Of a stretch of 64,000 nucleotides of DNA, positions 34,792 to 43,359 are shown in pieces. The notes below the pieces were generated by a model that saw only the letters and a list, made by a program, of their open reading frames with translations, ran no database searches and was not told the origin of the DNA. Position 1 is the stretch's first letter. Every line of letters begins with the position of its first letter. The translations under genes and the position numbers were made by a program. The stretch spans positions 1 to 64,000 of the forward strand of contig NZ_NEWD01000004.1 in assembly GCF_002234915.1 (NCBI RefSeq). The letters run 5' to 3'. The stretch is from Bifidobacterium vansinderenii (GTDB lineage: Bacteria > Actinomycetota > Actinomycetes > Actinomycetales > Bifidobacteriaceae).

Positions 34792-34819
34792 AACATACCC
34801 CCCCCCTAATGACGGACAA
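34792..34819 (-). promoter_or_regulatory. Predicted promoter with a G9 spacer tract
   Basis: On the minus strand, TTGTCC (-35) and TATGTT (-10) are separated by 16 bases, of which nine consecutive G's (plus-strand 34798-34806) abut the -10. It lies about 75 bases upstream of the surface-protein ATG. Gain or loss of one G would change the spacing to 17 or 15 and so alter promoter strength, the classic layout of a phase-variable promoter. The promoter itself is predicted by eye. Confidence 0.6.
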
Positions 34820-34861
34820 GGGGGAGTGGACCACATAATCTCACCATATGAAAGCGGCAAA

Positions 34862-34893
34862 CAAAAACGCCGACCCCGTAAACGGTGCCGGCG
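34862..34893 (-). terminator. Intrinsic terminator of the nuclease gene
   Basis: On the minus strand CGCCGGCACCG and CGGGGTCGGCG pair around TTTA with one internal mismatch pair, followed by TTTTTG. It lies about 30 bases after the stop of the nuclease lipoprotein gene and upstream of the surface-protein promoter, separating the two units. Confidence 0.8.
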
Positions 34894-34924
34894 AGCCATA
34901 TGTCATTTGCGACGTTACGGCGGA

Positions 34925-35734
34925 CTACTTCACTCCACCGTTCTGATAGTCGATGTTGTAGCCGTTGGCGGTGTTGAATACGATCACGTGCTGGTCGATC
35001 GAACCGTCGGACGTGCGGATGTCCACGCTCACCGTGCGCGGCAGCAGCTCGGAGCCCTCATAGTTCGGCGTGGCCATGTACTCCACGGTGCCGTTCGGAT
35101 TGTCGTCCAGCCAGTCACGCGCCTCGGTCTCCGTGTACGCCATGCCGCCGGCCGGCTGGTTCTTGCCCACGTTCTGGGTTCGCGTGCCCGTCACCATGTT
35201 CTTCTCCGCATCCTCGCCGCCAAGGCTCTTCGCCAGCAGATGGCTGCGATTGAACAGATAACCGCGATACGACTTGCCGCCGCCCAGATCGATCGTCACC
35301 TTCGGATTGGGACGGGGGTAGCCGGCGATCGTCTCGGGCATGTCGCGCTCGCGGGCGGAGCCGCTGTCGCGCAACTGCTTGTCGATCACGCCGACGACCA
35401 TACCGGCGCGACCGTACGAGTCGAGGCCCGTGTAGCGGATCTCGCCCTTGGCGGGCATGGTGCCGGCGTTGGCGAAGTCGGCCTTGCCGGAGACCACGTA
35501 GTAGTCGGGGTACTGCTGCTGCGACCAGACGATGGCGTTGGGGGAGTCCGCGGACTGGTTGTCGGACAGCGTCGGCGTGCTGCTGGACGACAGCGACTGG
35601 GTAAGTTCGTCGAGGCCCCGGCTGACGGAATCCGTGTCGGCCGAGCATCCCGCCAGGCCGAACAGGAATGCGATGGATAGAATCGACGCGACCGCGCGCG
35701 TCATGATGGATCGTACATGATTGGAGATGTGCAT
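34925..35734 (-). CDS. Secreted DNA/RNA non-specific endonuclease, lipoprotein
   Basis: The product is about 269 residues (or 259 if it starts at the inner ATG at 35704, MTRAVASILS). A lipoprotein signal peptide ends at the lipobox LAGC. The nuclease domain has NRSHLLAKSLGG, with the catalytic His, and MVTGTRTQNVG, the metal-site region of the EndA/streptococcal DNase type; Asn replaces the Asp of DRGH motifs, as in many Gram-positive homologues. It would degrade extracellular nucleic acid for nutrition, or for DNA uptake as EndA does. Neither start has a good ribosome site. Confidence 0.85.
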   Translation of the reverse strand: MHISNHVRSIMTRAVASILSIAFLFGLAGCSADTDSVSRGLDELTQSLSSSSTPTLSDNQSADSPNAIVWSQQQYPDYYVVSGKADFANAGTMPAKGEIRYTGLDSYGRAGMVVGVIDKQLRDSGSARERDMPETIAGYPRPNPKVTIDLGGGKSYRGYLFNRSHLLAKSLGGEDAEKNMVTGTRTQNVGKNQPAGGMAYTETEARDWLDDNPNGTVEYMATPNYEGSELLPRTVSVDIRTSDGSIDQHVIVFNTANGYNIDYQNGGVK

Positions 35735-35959
35735 TCGAGTAAGTCTAGGTGGATGGATGTTTCCGGGCTTTCGAACATCACGGTTCCTTCACGTATAAGC
35801 ATGCCATCACCCGACTGCGACGGTGTGGAGATCGATGATAGAAAATGTGAGAAATACGGTGACCTATGTGCGAATCGACGGACGTTGGCGATCGGTGTTG
35901 AGCGTTTTTCGATATCTGGAGAATGCTCGATAAATCGTTGAAAACATTGTGTTTTCTGA

Positions 35960-35987
35960 TTGCTAATTTGAGAAGATGTGCTATACT
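35960..35987 (+). promoter_or_regulatory. Strong predicted promoter of the candidate ncRNA
   Basis: TTGCTA (35960-35965) and TATACT (35982-35987) are separated by 16 bases in an A/T-rich stretch. It is the best sigma-70-like promoter seen in the window, yet no credible coding sequence starts within 500 bases downstream. Confidence 0.7.
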
Positions 35988-35993
35988 GAAAGC

Positions 35994-36390
35994 GAAGGTT
36001 GGAAATGATCAACCAAGGAAAATCGAACATGATGACGTGTTCGATTTGAGTCCAAGGATGGTTGGTTTTCCGATCTTCCGGAACCCGCGAGGACGCGGCG
36101 AATGAGGATAATGGAACAGATAACAGAACAGGGAAGCCGTCCACGCAACGCGATGAGAATGAATGGATGATTCGGACGGCATGAGGCGCGGCGAACGAGG
36201 AGAACGAGAAGCAGATGAACGGATATGTGAGGCCGCGCGGAGGATGACCGGGCAAGGACGCCCGACGATAACTGAATATGGATAATCCAACGGACGAGAC
36301 CGCTCGTCCAATAACTGAAGGAAAGGCGATATGGAAACAAATCAGCCATGAGACCCCGGGGTTTGAAACACTAGCTCCGGGGTCTCGTTT
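35994..36390 (+). ncRNA. Candidate large structured noncoding RNA
   Basis: About 400 bases lie between the promoter and a 10-bp hairpin with no plausible gene. Perfect local helices occur in order: 35997-36001/36010-36014; 36020-36029/36038-36047 (10 bp); 36085-36089/36094-36098; 36136-36142/36174-36180; 36186-36192/36232-36238; 36249-36253/36260-36264; 36292-36298/36303-36309 (tetraloop ACCG); and the terminal 36350-36359/36377-36386. Linkers are purine-rich (GAACGAGGAGAACGAGAAG), and ATAACTGAA occurs on both sides of the seventh helix. I see none of the conserved motifs of RNase P, tmRNA or SRP RNA. It may be a member of a known large class, such as raiA RNA, or be new. Confidence 0.6.
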
Positions 36391-36502
36391 ATGCTCCCGC
36401 GTCACAACCCCTCCGCGGATGACCCCATGCCACAATACGGATGCACCCCTTGGAATCATTGCCGTTTCGCCGGCTCTTCGTTGTCCCGTAGGAGTGGGGA
36501 TA

Positions 36503-37168
36503 ATGGGCGGCATGAGAGCAAACACTCGTGCGCGCGGCAGTCGTGCGCCCATCATTGTGATCTCTGTCATCGGCATCGTCTTGGCGGTGATCGTGGCACT
36601 CGGACTGATGTTCTGGCATTCGGCGGCGACGGTGGGGGAGTCCGTGCGTCAGGCGGGCGGCTATGCACGTCAGGCACAGTCCAGCTTCAAGGACGGTGAT
36701 CTGAAGACGGCGCTCAAACAGCTGGACCGTGCCGGCGCCAGCGTGGAGGACGCGCACCGTGAGGCGGAGACGCCGATCTGGCGTATCGCGTCCGTCGTAC
36801 CGTACTACGGGTCGGATGTCACGACCGTGCGCGGCCTGCTGTCGGCCGGTGCCGATGCGTCCGCCAACGCGCTGCCGAAGATCGAATCGGCCGCCGACGG
36901 CACACTCGTCGACACGGATCTCGGCAGCCTGTTCCAGGGGACGTCGTGGAGCGATGGGACGCTGTCCATCCCGAGGATCCACGAGGCCAAGACGGACATC
37001 CAGGATGCGGCCGACGTCATGGCGCGGGTGAAGACCACCATCGACGATCTGCCGGAAACGCATGTCCAGCAGGTCACCGACGCGGTGGATCAGGCGAAGG
37101 ATTCCGCCGCGCAGGCGTCCGACGCGTTGGATTCGCTCGGCACGATGCTCTCGCACATTCCCGGCTGA
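36503..37168 (+). CDS. Short DUF4012-like membrane protein
   Basis: This is a 221-aa protein with an N-terminal span (about residues 16-40) and an extracellular helical region. SFKDGDLKTALKQLDRAGAS and TPIWRIASVVPYYGSDVTTV correspond to the first part of DUF4012 proteins, which in Actinobacteria are usually near 600 residues and linked to exopolysaccharide loci. Here the protein ends after that part, so it is either a natural short form or truncated. GGAGTGGGGATA is the ribosome site for the chosen ATG (an ATG three codons on is possible). It is monocistronic with its own terminator. Confidence 0.75.
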   Translation: MGGMRANTRARGSRAPIIVISVIGIVLAVIVALGLMFWHSAATVGESVRQAGGYARQAQSSFKDGDLKTALKQLDRAGASVEDAHREAETPIWRIASVVPYYGSDVTTVRGLLSAGADASANALPKIESAADGTLVDTDLGSLFQGTSWSDGTLSIPRIHEAKTDIQDAADVMARVKTTIDDLPETHVQQVTDAVDQAKDSAAQASDALDSLGTMLSHIPG

Positions 37169-37237
37169 GGCCGCGGAGCCCGACGAAGACGAACGAGGAC
37201 CATATCACCGCTCTCCGTTGCGGGCGCGAATACGATG

Positions 37238-37278
37238 AAGGGTCCGGCATGACGCGTATGTCATGCCGGACCCTTTTT
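37238..37278. terminator. Strong intrinsic terminator
   Basis: GGGTCCGGCATGAC pairs over 14 bp with GTCATGCCGGACCC around a six-base loop, followed on the plus strand by TTTTT. It ends the DUF4012-like gene and, as a hairpin, also stands between it and the leftward yhbY. Confidence 0.92.
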
Positions 37279-37348
37279 CCATGCCGATCATGCGATTCCG
37301 TGATCAGCTCGGTCGGGCGGCCGCCGGTGTCGTGGCCGCTCCGATCCG

Positions 37349-37654
37349 CTACTCGCGTACGAGGCGAATGTTCTTCACACCGTCCTTGTTGCTGCGACGG
37401 TACAGCACGAAACGGTGGCCGATCACCTGGACCAGGTCGGCGTGCAGGCGTTCGGCGAACAGTTCGCCGGCCTCCTTGGCGGTGTATCCGCAGCCCTCCA
37501 GCAGCGTGCACTTGATCAGCTCGTGCGATTCCAGGCACTCGTCGGCCTGGGCGACGGACGCATCGGTGATGCCGTTCTTGCCGACGATGAGTTCCGGGTT
37601 CAGCTGCTGGCCCATGGCGCGCAGCTGCTTGATCTGCTTCTTGGTCAATGCCAT
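37349..37654 (-). CDS. yhbY: YhbY/CRM-domain RNA-binding protein
   Basis: This is a 101-aa single CRM-domain protein associated with the assembling large ribosomal subunit. It begins MALTKKQIKQLRAMGQQLNP, and IVGKNGIT contains the conserved GxxG-like loop, followed by LIKCTLLEGC and HRFVLYRRS. I chose the ATG downstream of AAGGAGACC rather than an in-frame start 14 codons upstream. It is leftward with the methyltransferase gene behind it, 160 bases apart. Confidence 0.9.
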   Translation of the reverse strand: MALTKKQIKQLRAMGQQLNPELIVGKNGITDASVAQADECLESHELIKCTLLEGCGYTAKEAGELFAERLHADLVQVIGHRFVLYRRSNKDGVKNIRLVRE

Positions 37655-37817
37655 ATGAACGTGGTCTCCTTCATGTGCGGGCGTCCCTGCATGCAACGCG
37701 GTCCCGCATCCTTACTGTTCTGCCGTCCTGTACGACGTGAAACTCTGCAATAGCATAACGAGCATAACGTATGCCATGTATGCGGTTTGCACTCACGGGC
37801 TCCTCCGGTCCACCGCG

Positions 37818-38603
37818 CTACCAGCGTTTGGTGGCGATGAAGAAGAAGCGGCGGAAGTGCAGGATCACCTCGCCGTTGGGGCGTGGCTTGTATACGGAGT
37901 TCACCCGCCATGCCACCTCGCGTTCGAACTGCTTCGACAGTTCGCCGCTCGGATCGCGTTCGTCGAGCGCGTGCAGGTACACCTGCATGCGTACGCCCTT
38001 GACCCATTCCACGAGCGCGTCGGCGGACGGCATGCGATGATAGTACGTGGTCTCCCATTGGACGAAGTCCGCGCTGACGGCGGCGAGGATGTCGAAATAT
38101 TCGTCGGGCTGCAGCGTGCCGTTGCGGCCGTCAAGCATGTCGCCGAGATTCCAGCGCGGGTCGCACGCCACCTCGTTGATGATATTGAACAGGCGCATGC
38201 GGCCCACCATCGGCATCTGCACGGCGAGCACGCCGCCGGGGTTGAGCGACTCCATGAGCTGGGGGATGAGCAGACGGTGACCGGGGATCCACTGCAGGCA
38301 GGCGTTCGAGAACATGAGATCGTAGCGGCCGTGCAGGTGGTGCACGTCGCCGAGGATGAAGTCGATGCCGGGATGGTTCTCCTTGGCGCTGGCGATCATG
38401 TTCGGCGAGTTGTCGATGCCGAACAGGCGCGAGCCGGGGAACTCCTCGCGCAGCACCGTGGTGCTGTTGCCCGGACCGCAGCCGAGATCGGCGATGATGT
38501 TGGGCCCCGGGATGATCTGCTTGACGCGGCGCGCCAGATCGACGGATGGCTGTGTGCGTTCGGCTTCGAACTTGAGATACTGCGCTGAATTCCAGTCGGA
38601 CAT
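37818..38603 (-). CDS. tam: Trans-aconitate 2-methyltransferase-like enzyme
   Basis: This is a 261-aa class I SAM-dependent methyltransferase. The SAM loop is IADLGCGPGNST, and FSNACLQWIPGH with the C-terminal ETTYYHRMPSADALVEWVKG match Tam, which methylates trans-aconitate, an inhibitor by-product of aconitase. Since bifidobacteria have an incomplete TCA cycle, the true acceptor may differ. GAAGGAG lies rather far upstream (13 bases) of the ATG. Confidence 0.85.
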   Translation of the reverse strand: MSDWNSAQYLKFEAERTQPSVDLARRVKQIIPGPNIIADLGCGPGNSTTVLREEFPGSRLFGIDNSPNMIASAKENHPGIDFILGDVHHLHGRYDLMFSNACLQWIPGHRLLIPQLMESLNPGGVLAVQMPMVGRMRLFNIINEVACDPRWNLGDMLDGRNGTLQPDEYFDILAAVSADFVQWETTYYHRMPSADALVEWVKGVRMQVYLHALDERDPSGELSKQFEREVAWRVNSVYKPRPNGEVILHFRRFFFIATKRW

Positions 38604-38824
38604 GATGGGCTAGACACTCCTTCGGCCCCAATGCCGTTCGTTTGGCATGCTTTCCCTAACTCTACCCCCTGCCATCGTCCGAAGACGGGTAGCAAGGGTC
38701 GGGCCGTGTCCCGTGCGGCCCACTGCTCGGAACGGAGGAGTGCGGCGCCGATGTTTCGCATTACACTGACAGACGTCATACCGAATCGGCCGGCATCCGG
38801 TCGGCCGACAGAAGAGGAGCCCGA

Positions 38825-39466
38825 ATGAGCGACACGAACGACGATTCCCCCATCACCGACGTTATCTTCGACTTCTGCGGGGTGCTGCTCGACTGGCAGT
38901 GCCGCGCATGCCTCGAGGGGCATTTCCCTCAGAAGACGGTCGACGCGATCTGTGCGGACGACGACCCGCACGGGTTCTACCGGTACGAGGATCGCATGGA
39001 CGCCGGCGAGGACTTCGACGACATCTATCCGGACGTGGTGCGCGAACAGGGTGATCAGATCGCCGGCATCTTCCGCTACTACATCGACCACTACGATGAC
39101 GCGCTGCCGCGCATGCTGCCCGGCATGGAGCAGCTGCTGCGCGATCTGAAGGCTGCCGGCTACGGCGTGTGGGGTCTGACGAACTGGTCGCACGAGACGT
39201 TCCATCTCGCGTTCGAGAAGTTCCCGCAGATCGAGGAGCTGCTCGGCGGCACCGTGGTCTCCGGCGTGGAGAAGATGCACAAGCCGAACGCCGACATCTA
39301 CGAGCTGGCGTTGGAGCGGTTCGGCCTGAACGCCGGTTCATGCGTGTTCCTCGACGACACCAGGCGCAACGTGACCGGCGCCGAGGTGGCGGGCATCCGC
39401 GCGTTCCTCTTCACCGACGCCGCCCAGGCGCGCCGCGACCTCGCATCGCTGGGCGTGAGGATCTGA
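38825..39466 (+). CDS. HAD-superfamily hydrolase, subfamily IA
   Basis: This 213-aa phosphatase-like protein has motif I DFCGVLLDW (Asp nucleophile), motif II GLTNWS, and a motif III/IV region KPNADIY...CVFLDDTRRNVTGA. It resembles YihX-type sugar-phosphate phosphatases. AGAGGAG precedes the ATG by five bases. It is divergent from tam and followed by a MetE-like gene on the same strand after 160 bases. Its substrate cannot be read from the sequence. Confidence 0.88.
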   Translation: MSDTNDDSPITDVIFDFCGVLLDWQCRACLEGHFPQKTVDAICADDDPHGFYRYEDRMDAGEDFDDIYPDVVREQGDQIAGIFRYYIDHYDDALPRMLPGMEQLLRDLKAAGYGVWGLTNWSHETFHLAFEKFPQIEELLGGTVVSGVEKMHKPNADIYELALERFGLNAGSCVFLDDTRRNVTGAEVAGIRAFLFTDAAQARRDLASLGVRI

Positions 39467-39627
39467 ACGCCGGGGCGCCGAGCGAAAACCGGTGCCGGGG
39501 ACTGTCCGGGATGAGGGCAGCCTCCACGCGACACGGAAAATCGCGGTAAGGTACCAAGGTCAACGTCGTGCACCGGCCCAGCCGGGCGCGACGGCAATGC
39601 AAGCAACCCGAGGAAACGGAGATAACC

Positions 39628-40749
39628 ATGGCATACGCGAGCAACGCACCGTTCCACGCCGACGTGGTGGGCAGCTACCTGCGCCCCGAGGCCCTCAAGC
39701 AGGCCCGCGCGGACTATGAGGCCGGCACGATCGACGCGGCGGCGCTCAAGGCCGTCGAGGACAAGGCCATCGAGAACCTGATCGCCAGGCAGAAGCAGGC
39801 CGGCCTGCACGTGATCACCGACGGCGAGTTCCGTCGCCGCTGGTGGCACTTCGACTTCATGTGGGGCTTCGCCGGCGTGGAGCACAAGGCCGCCGCCCAC
39901 CGCGTCGCCTTCCACGACGAGGTGACCCCCGCCGACACCGCCGCCGTGACCGGCAGGCTCGACGGCCACAACCACCCGTTCGTCGAGCACTTCAAGTTCG
40001 TCAAGCAGTTCGAGGATGAGAACACCGTGGCCCGCCAGACCATGCCGTCGCCCGCGCAGACCCTGTTCGTGCTCACCGGCAACAAGACCGCCTACCCGTA
40101 CGACGAGTTCTACGCCACCGACGAGGAACTGGCCGCCGACATCGTCAAGGCGTACCGTCAGACCATCGCCGAACTCTACGCGGCCGGCTGCCGCAACGTG
40201 CAGTTCGACGACTGCACGTGGACCCGCCTGTGCGATCCGGCCGTGCGCGAGCGCCTGGGCTGGAGCGACGAGGACGCCGAACGCCTGCAGCAGCAGAACC
40301 TCGACATCATCAACGCGGTGATCGACGGCCAGCCCGACGACCTGGTGATCAACACGCACGTGTGCCGCGGCAACTTCCACTCCACGTGGCTGTCCTCCGG
40401 CGGCTACGCGCCCGTGGCCGCGAACCTGTTCGGCAAGGAGAACGTGAACGCCTACTACCTGGAGTTCGACGACGACCGTTCCGGCGACTTCGCGCCGCTC
40501 GCCGAACTGTCCGGCGACAAGAAGGTGGTGCTCGGCCTGATCACGTCGAAGACCCCCGAGCTTGAGGATCCGGCCGTGATCAAGGCCCGCATCGAGGAGG
40601 CCGCGCAGGTTGTGCCGCTCGAGCGCCTGTGCCTGTCCACGCAGTGCGGCTTCGCGTCCACCGAGGAGGGCAACAAGCTCACCGAGGACCAGCAGTGGGC
40701 CAAGATCGCCCTCGTCAAGTCCATCGCCGACGAGGTATGGGGCAACTGA
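39628..40749 (+). CDS. yxjG: MetE-like cobalamin-independent methyltransferase (YxjG type)
   Basis: This 373-aa protein corresponds to the catalytic C-terminal barrel of cobalamin-independent methionine synthase without the N-terminal half. It begins HADVVGSYLRPEAL. Zinc ligands lie in INTHVCRGNF (His, Cys) and LSTQCGF (Cys). The YxjG/YxjH group is thought to use simpler methyl donors than polyglutamylated folate, supplying methionine. GAGGAAACGGAG is the ribosome site. I saw no S-box or other riboswitch in the 160-base leader. Confidence 0.87.
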   Translation: MAYASNAPFHADVVGSYLRPEALKQARADYEAGTIDAAALKAVEDKAIENLIARQKQAGLHVITDGEFRRRWWHFDFMWGFAGVEHKAAAHRVAFHDEVTPADTAAVTGRLDGHNHPFVEHFKFVKQFEDENTVARQTMPSPAQTLFVLTGNKTAYPYDEFYATDEELAADIVKAYRQTIAELYAAGCRNVQFDDCTWTRLCDPAVRERLGWSDEDAERLQQQNLDIINAVIDGQPDDLVINTHVCRGNFHSTWLSSGGYAPVAANLFGKENVNAYYLEFDDDRSGDFAPLAELSGDKKVVLGLITSKTPELEDPAVIKARIEEAAQVVPLERLCLSTQCGFASTEEGNKLTEDQQWAKIALVKSIADEVWGN

Positions 40750-40786
40750 TCGCCGACTGCCAGTGATTGCTCATTGATTGCTGAGG

Positions 40787-40824
40787 AAGCCCGCCAGCCG
40801 TATACATACGGCCGGCGGGCTTTT
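40787..40824. terminator. Bidirectional intrinsic terminator
   Basis: AAGCCCGCC and GGCGGGCTT frame a second stem (GCCGTAT/ATACGGC), with TTTT following on the plus strand. It lies between the MetE-like gene and the end of the leftward ABC permease gene, whose stop codon it touches. Confidence 0.9.
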
Positions 40825-43359
40825 CTAATGCGTGAGGCCTTGCGCAGGCTGGATTCTGGTGGCGTTGTGCGTGGGAATGGCCGCGGCGAGGAGTGCCGCG
40901 ATGAGGATGACGGGGATGAGCACGCCGATCTGCGTCCACGGCAGTTGCGTGGTGAATTGGCTGGTCATGCCGCCGATCTGGGCTTTGACGCCGGCGATGC
41001 CGAGCGGCAGTCCGACCAGCAGGCCAACAAACGTGCCGATGAAGGTCAGGGTCAGCGCTTCGATGGCGATTTCCGTGCGGATGACGCCGCGTCTGGTGCC
41101 GAGGGCGCGCAGCATGCTGATCTCGTTGGTGCGTTCGATGACGGACAAGGCGAGCTGGTTGGCGAGCCCGGTCAGGCTGATGATGACGGTGATGGCGAGC
41201 ATCGCGTAGGAGAGCATGAGCAACATGTTGAGCACGTTGAGGATATCGTTGCTTTCGGCGATGCCGCCGCCGACCGTGGCGTTCGGGTCGGCCACGGCCA
41301 GCCGGTTGACCTGACTGGCGAGCCTGGCTCGGTCGATGCCGGGCTTGGCCTTGAACCAGATCATGCTGGTCTTCAATGCCGGTTCGATGGCGTCAGTGTG
41401 CGGCAGCGCAGCGAGTTGGTCGTCGGTGATGATGACCGCGAGTTTCGGTGATTCGGTGAGTTGCGAGGCATGCGCCCTGACCGTGACGTGAATGCCCGCG
41501 ATGGTGAGCGTGAGCGTGTCGCCTTCCTTGATGCCGATGGTGCTCATGTAGCGCGGGTGGACGAGCGCGACCGGCATGCCGTTCTCCTCGCCGGCGCGCC
41601 ACTGGTCGTCCTTGGCGAAGATGGCGGCGGCGTTGTCGGGGATGACGTCGAGTATCCGGGGCGTGGTCTTCGTCCCGTCCGGCGCATGGTCGATGGCGAT
41701 GGTTCGTACCGGGTAGGAGGCTTGCGCGTCGGTGATTTCATTGGCATGCTGCAGGACCTTGTCGGCGAGTGTGCTGTTGTCCGGCGTGTAGAGGGCGGCG
41801 CTGACCGGATATCGGTGGTCGAGGTCGGCGTTGATGGTGGCGGTTCCGGTGGCCGCGGCCGAGGAGAGCGCGGCGATCAGGCTGATGCCGAATGCGACCG
41901 CGGTGACGGTGCCGCCCGCGCGTCGCGCGTTCGCCGAGAGGCTTGCCGCAGCCAGTTTGCCAGACAGCCCGTATACGGACAAGACCGTGGCGATGACGGG
42001 CATGATCTGTGCGGCGAGTCCGGGCAGGGCGAGTACCAGACCGAGCGCCAAAGCAAGACCGCCGGCCAATGCAACGGGCATGTGGAAGCCGGCCGCACCG
42101 ATCCACAGCAACGCGACTCCGGCGATCGCGCACACTGCGCCGAACACGATGCACGAAACACCGCCGTCATGCGTCTTGCCACTCGTCTTCGCGTCGTTGT
42201 TGCCGTCGCCAGACTGCACTGCTCCGTCCAATGCCTGGACGGGTGGGATGCGTGTGGCGTGGCGCACGGTCGTCCATGCGGTCAATACCGTGGCCAGAAC
42301 CGTCAGCAGCAACGTTCCAGCCAGCAACATCGGGTTGGCGGCGAATCCACCGAATGCCTGACCCATCACCGTCATGGCCGCGTACCCGCCGCCTACACCG
42401 ATCAGGGCTCCGACGAGCGTGCCGGCTATGGCGGTGATCAGCGCTTCGGACAGCACGAGCGAACGAATGTTCGCGCGTCGTGCTCCGATCAGACGCAGCA
42501 TGGCGATGTCCCGCGTACGCTGCGCGATCAGCGTCCGGTAAGTGCTGGAAATCACCATCATCGCGGCACACAGGGCGATGACCGCGAACACCGCCATGAT
42601 CACGGTCAGCTGCGTGCTGCCGCCGGCCATCATCGCCGACGCCTGCCGGATCATCTCCACTCCCGTGACCGCCGTGACACCATCCGGCTGGGCGGCCGTC
42701 GCAAGACGTTGGGTGACCGAATCGATGTCGGAGGGGTCGTTGAGTTTGACGAACAGTTCACCCGGTGTCATGTCGCCGAAGTACGACGGGTCGGCGTAGA
42801 TCGCGTAATCAGTGCCGGTCATCGGCTTGAACCGCACATCGTTGATGCCGCTTACCGTCACCGCATTCTTCGTACCGTCGGACGATTTCAATGTGACCGT
42901 GCCGCCGACCCGCACGCCGAGCTTGCCGGCCGTATCCTGCGAGATGACGATCTGGTCGGCGGACCGTGGCCAGTCGCCGGACTCCAATCCGAACCAGCGC
43001 AGGGACGGGTCGCGGGCGACGGAATACACGTTCGCCGTGCCACGCGCATCCATGCCGTATGCGGTGACCGTGGCCGCATAATACGGGGCCGTCGCTTTCA
43101 CTTTGCCGCTGACATTCGCCTTGGCGAGCACGTCCTCGGCCCATGAGGACTTCAATGATTTCACGTCGGTGTCGCCGGGGTCGATGATGACGTCCACGGG
43201 TTTCAACGGCGCGGCCGTGATCGTGGTCATGCTCGCGGTGGACGTGCCTTGGAACACGATCGTGCCCGCCAGCATCGCCGCCGACAGGACCACCGCCAAC
43301 AACACGGCGAGCAGTCGGGACGGGGAATGCTTGATCTGCGCCCACGCCACCCGGATCAT
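40825..43359 (-). CDS. ABC exporter permease, FtsX/MacB type
   Basis: This is an 844-aa permease with two FtsX domains. Span 1 is near residues 16-36, a large extracytoplasmic domain follows, then a three-span FtsX block at about 260-370 (TYRTLIAQRTRDIAMLRLIG), central spans, a second extracytoplasmic domain, and a final FtsX block with VIERTNEISMLRALGTRRG. It overlaps the ATPase gene by four bases (ATGA). Such exporters remove antimicrobial peptides or lipoproteins. The divergent two-component pair next door probably controls it. Confidence 0.9.
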   Translation of the reverse strand: MIRVAWAQIKHSPSRLLAVLLAVVLSAAMLAGTIVFQGTSTASMTTITAAPLKPVDVIIDPGDTDVKSLKSSWAEDVLAKANVSGKVKATAPYYAATVTAYGMDARGTANVYSVARDPSLRWFGLESGDWPRSADQIVISQDTAGKLGVRVGGTVTLKSSDGTKNAVTVSGINDVRFKPMTGTDYAIYADPSYFGDMTPGELFVKLNDPSDIDSVTQRLATAAQPDGVTAVTGVEMIRQASAMMAGGSTQLTVIMAVFAVIALCAAMMVISSTYRTLIAQRTRDIAMLRLIGARRANIRSLVLSEALITAIAGTLVGALIGVGGGYAAMTVMGQAFGGFAANPMLLAGTLLLTVLATVLTAWTTVRHATRIPPVQALDGAVQSGDGNNDAKTSGKTHDGGVSCIVFGAVCAIAGVALLWIGAAGFHMPVALAGGLALALGLVLALPGLAAQIMPVIATVLSVYGLSGKLAAASLSANARRAGGTVTAVAFGISLIAALSSAAATGTATINADLDHRYPVSAALYTPDNSTLADKVLQHANEITDAQASYPVRTIAIDHAPDGTKTTPRILDVIPDNAAAIFAKDDQWRAGEENGMPVALVHPRYMSTIGIKEGDTLTLTIAGIHVTVRAHASQLTESPKLAVIITDDQLAALPHTDAIEPALKTSMIWFKAKPGIDRARLASQVNRLAVADPNATVGGGIAESNDILNVLNMLLMLSYAMLAITVIISLTGLANQLALSVIERTNEISMLRALGTRRGVIRTEIAIEALTLTFIGTFVGLLVGLPLGIAGVKAQIGGMTSQFTTQLPWTQIGVLIPVILIAALLAAAIPTHNATRIQPAQGLTH

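Noticed and set aside
31714-34809. A 1031-codon rightward open frame
   Set aside because: It is antisense to the coiled-coil surface protein. Its Leu/Gly/Arg repeats are the mirror of the Ala/Gln/Lys heptads, and it has no ribosome site or recognisable domain.
35994-36390. RNase P RNA, tmRNA or SRP RNA as identity of the structured RNA
   Set aside because: I could not find the GAGGAAAGTCC-type core of RNase P RNA, a tRNA-like 3' end with CCA, or the SRP tetraloop domain. A covariance-model search would be needed to exclude divergent forms.
35701-36576. A 291-codon leftward frame across the candidate ncRNA
   Set aside because: It has no ribosome site, and its Ser/Arg-rich composition is unlike real proteins here. 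It also spans the promoter and the start of the DUF4012-like gene.
39467-39627. A SAM riboswitch before the MetE-like gene
   Set aside because: The leader shows a small CCGGGG/TCCGG stem but none of the conserved SAM-I or SAM-IV core elements that I can recognise.
41461-43146. A 561-codon rightward open frame
   Set aside because: It is antisense to the FtsX permease. The product is rich in Arg, Gly and His with no domains, while the permease frame has spans and conserved motifs.
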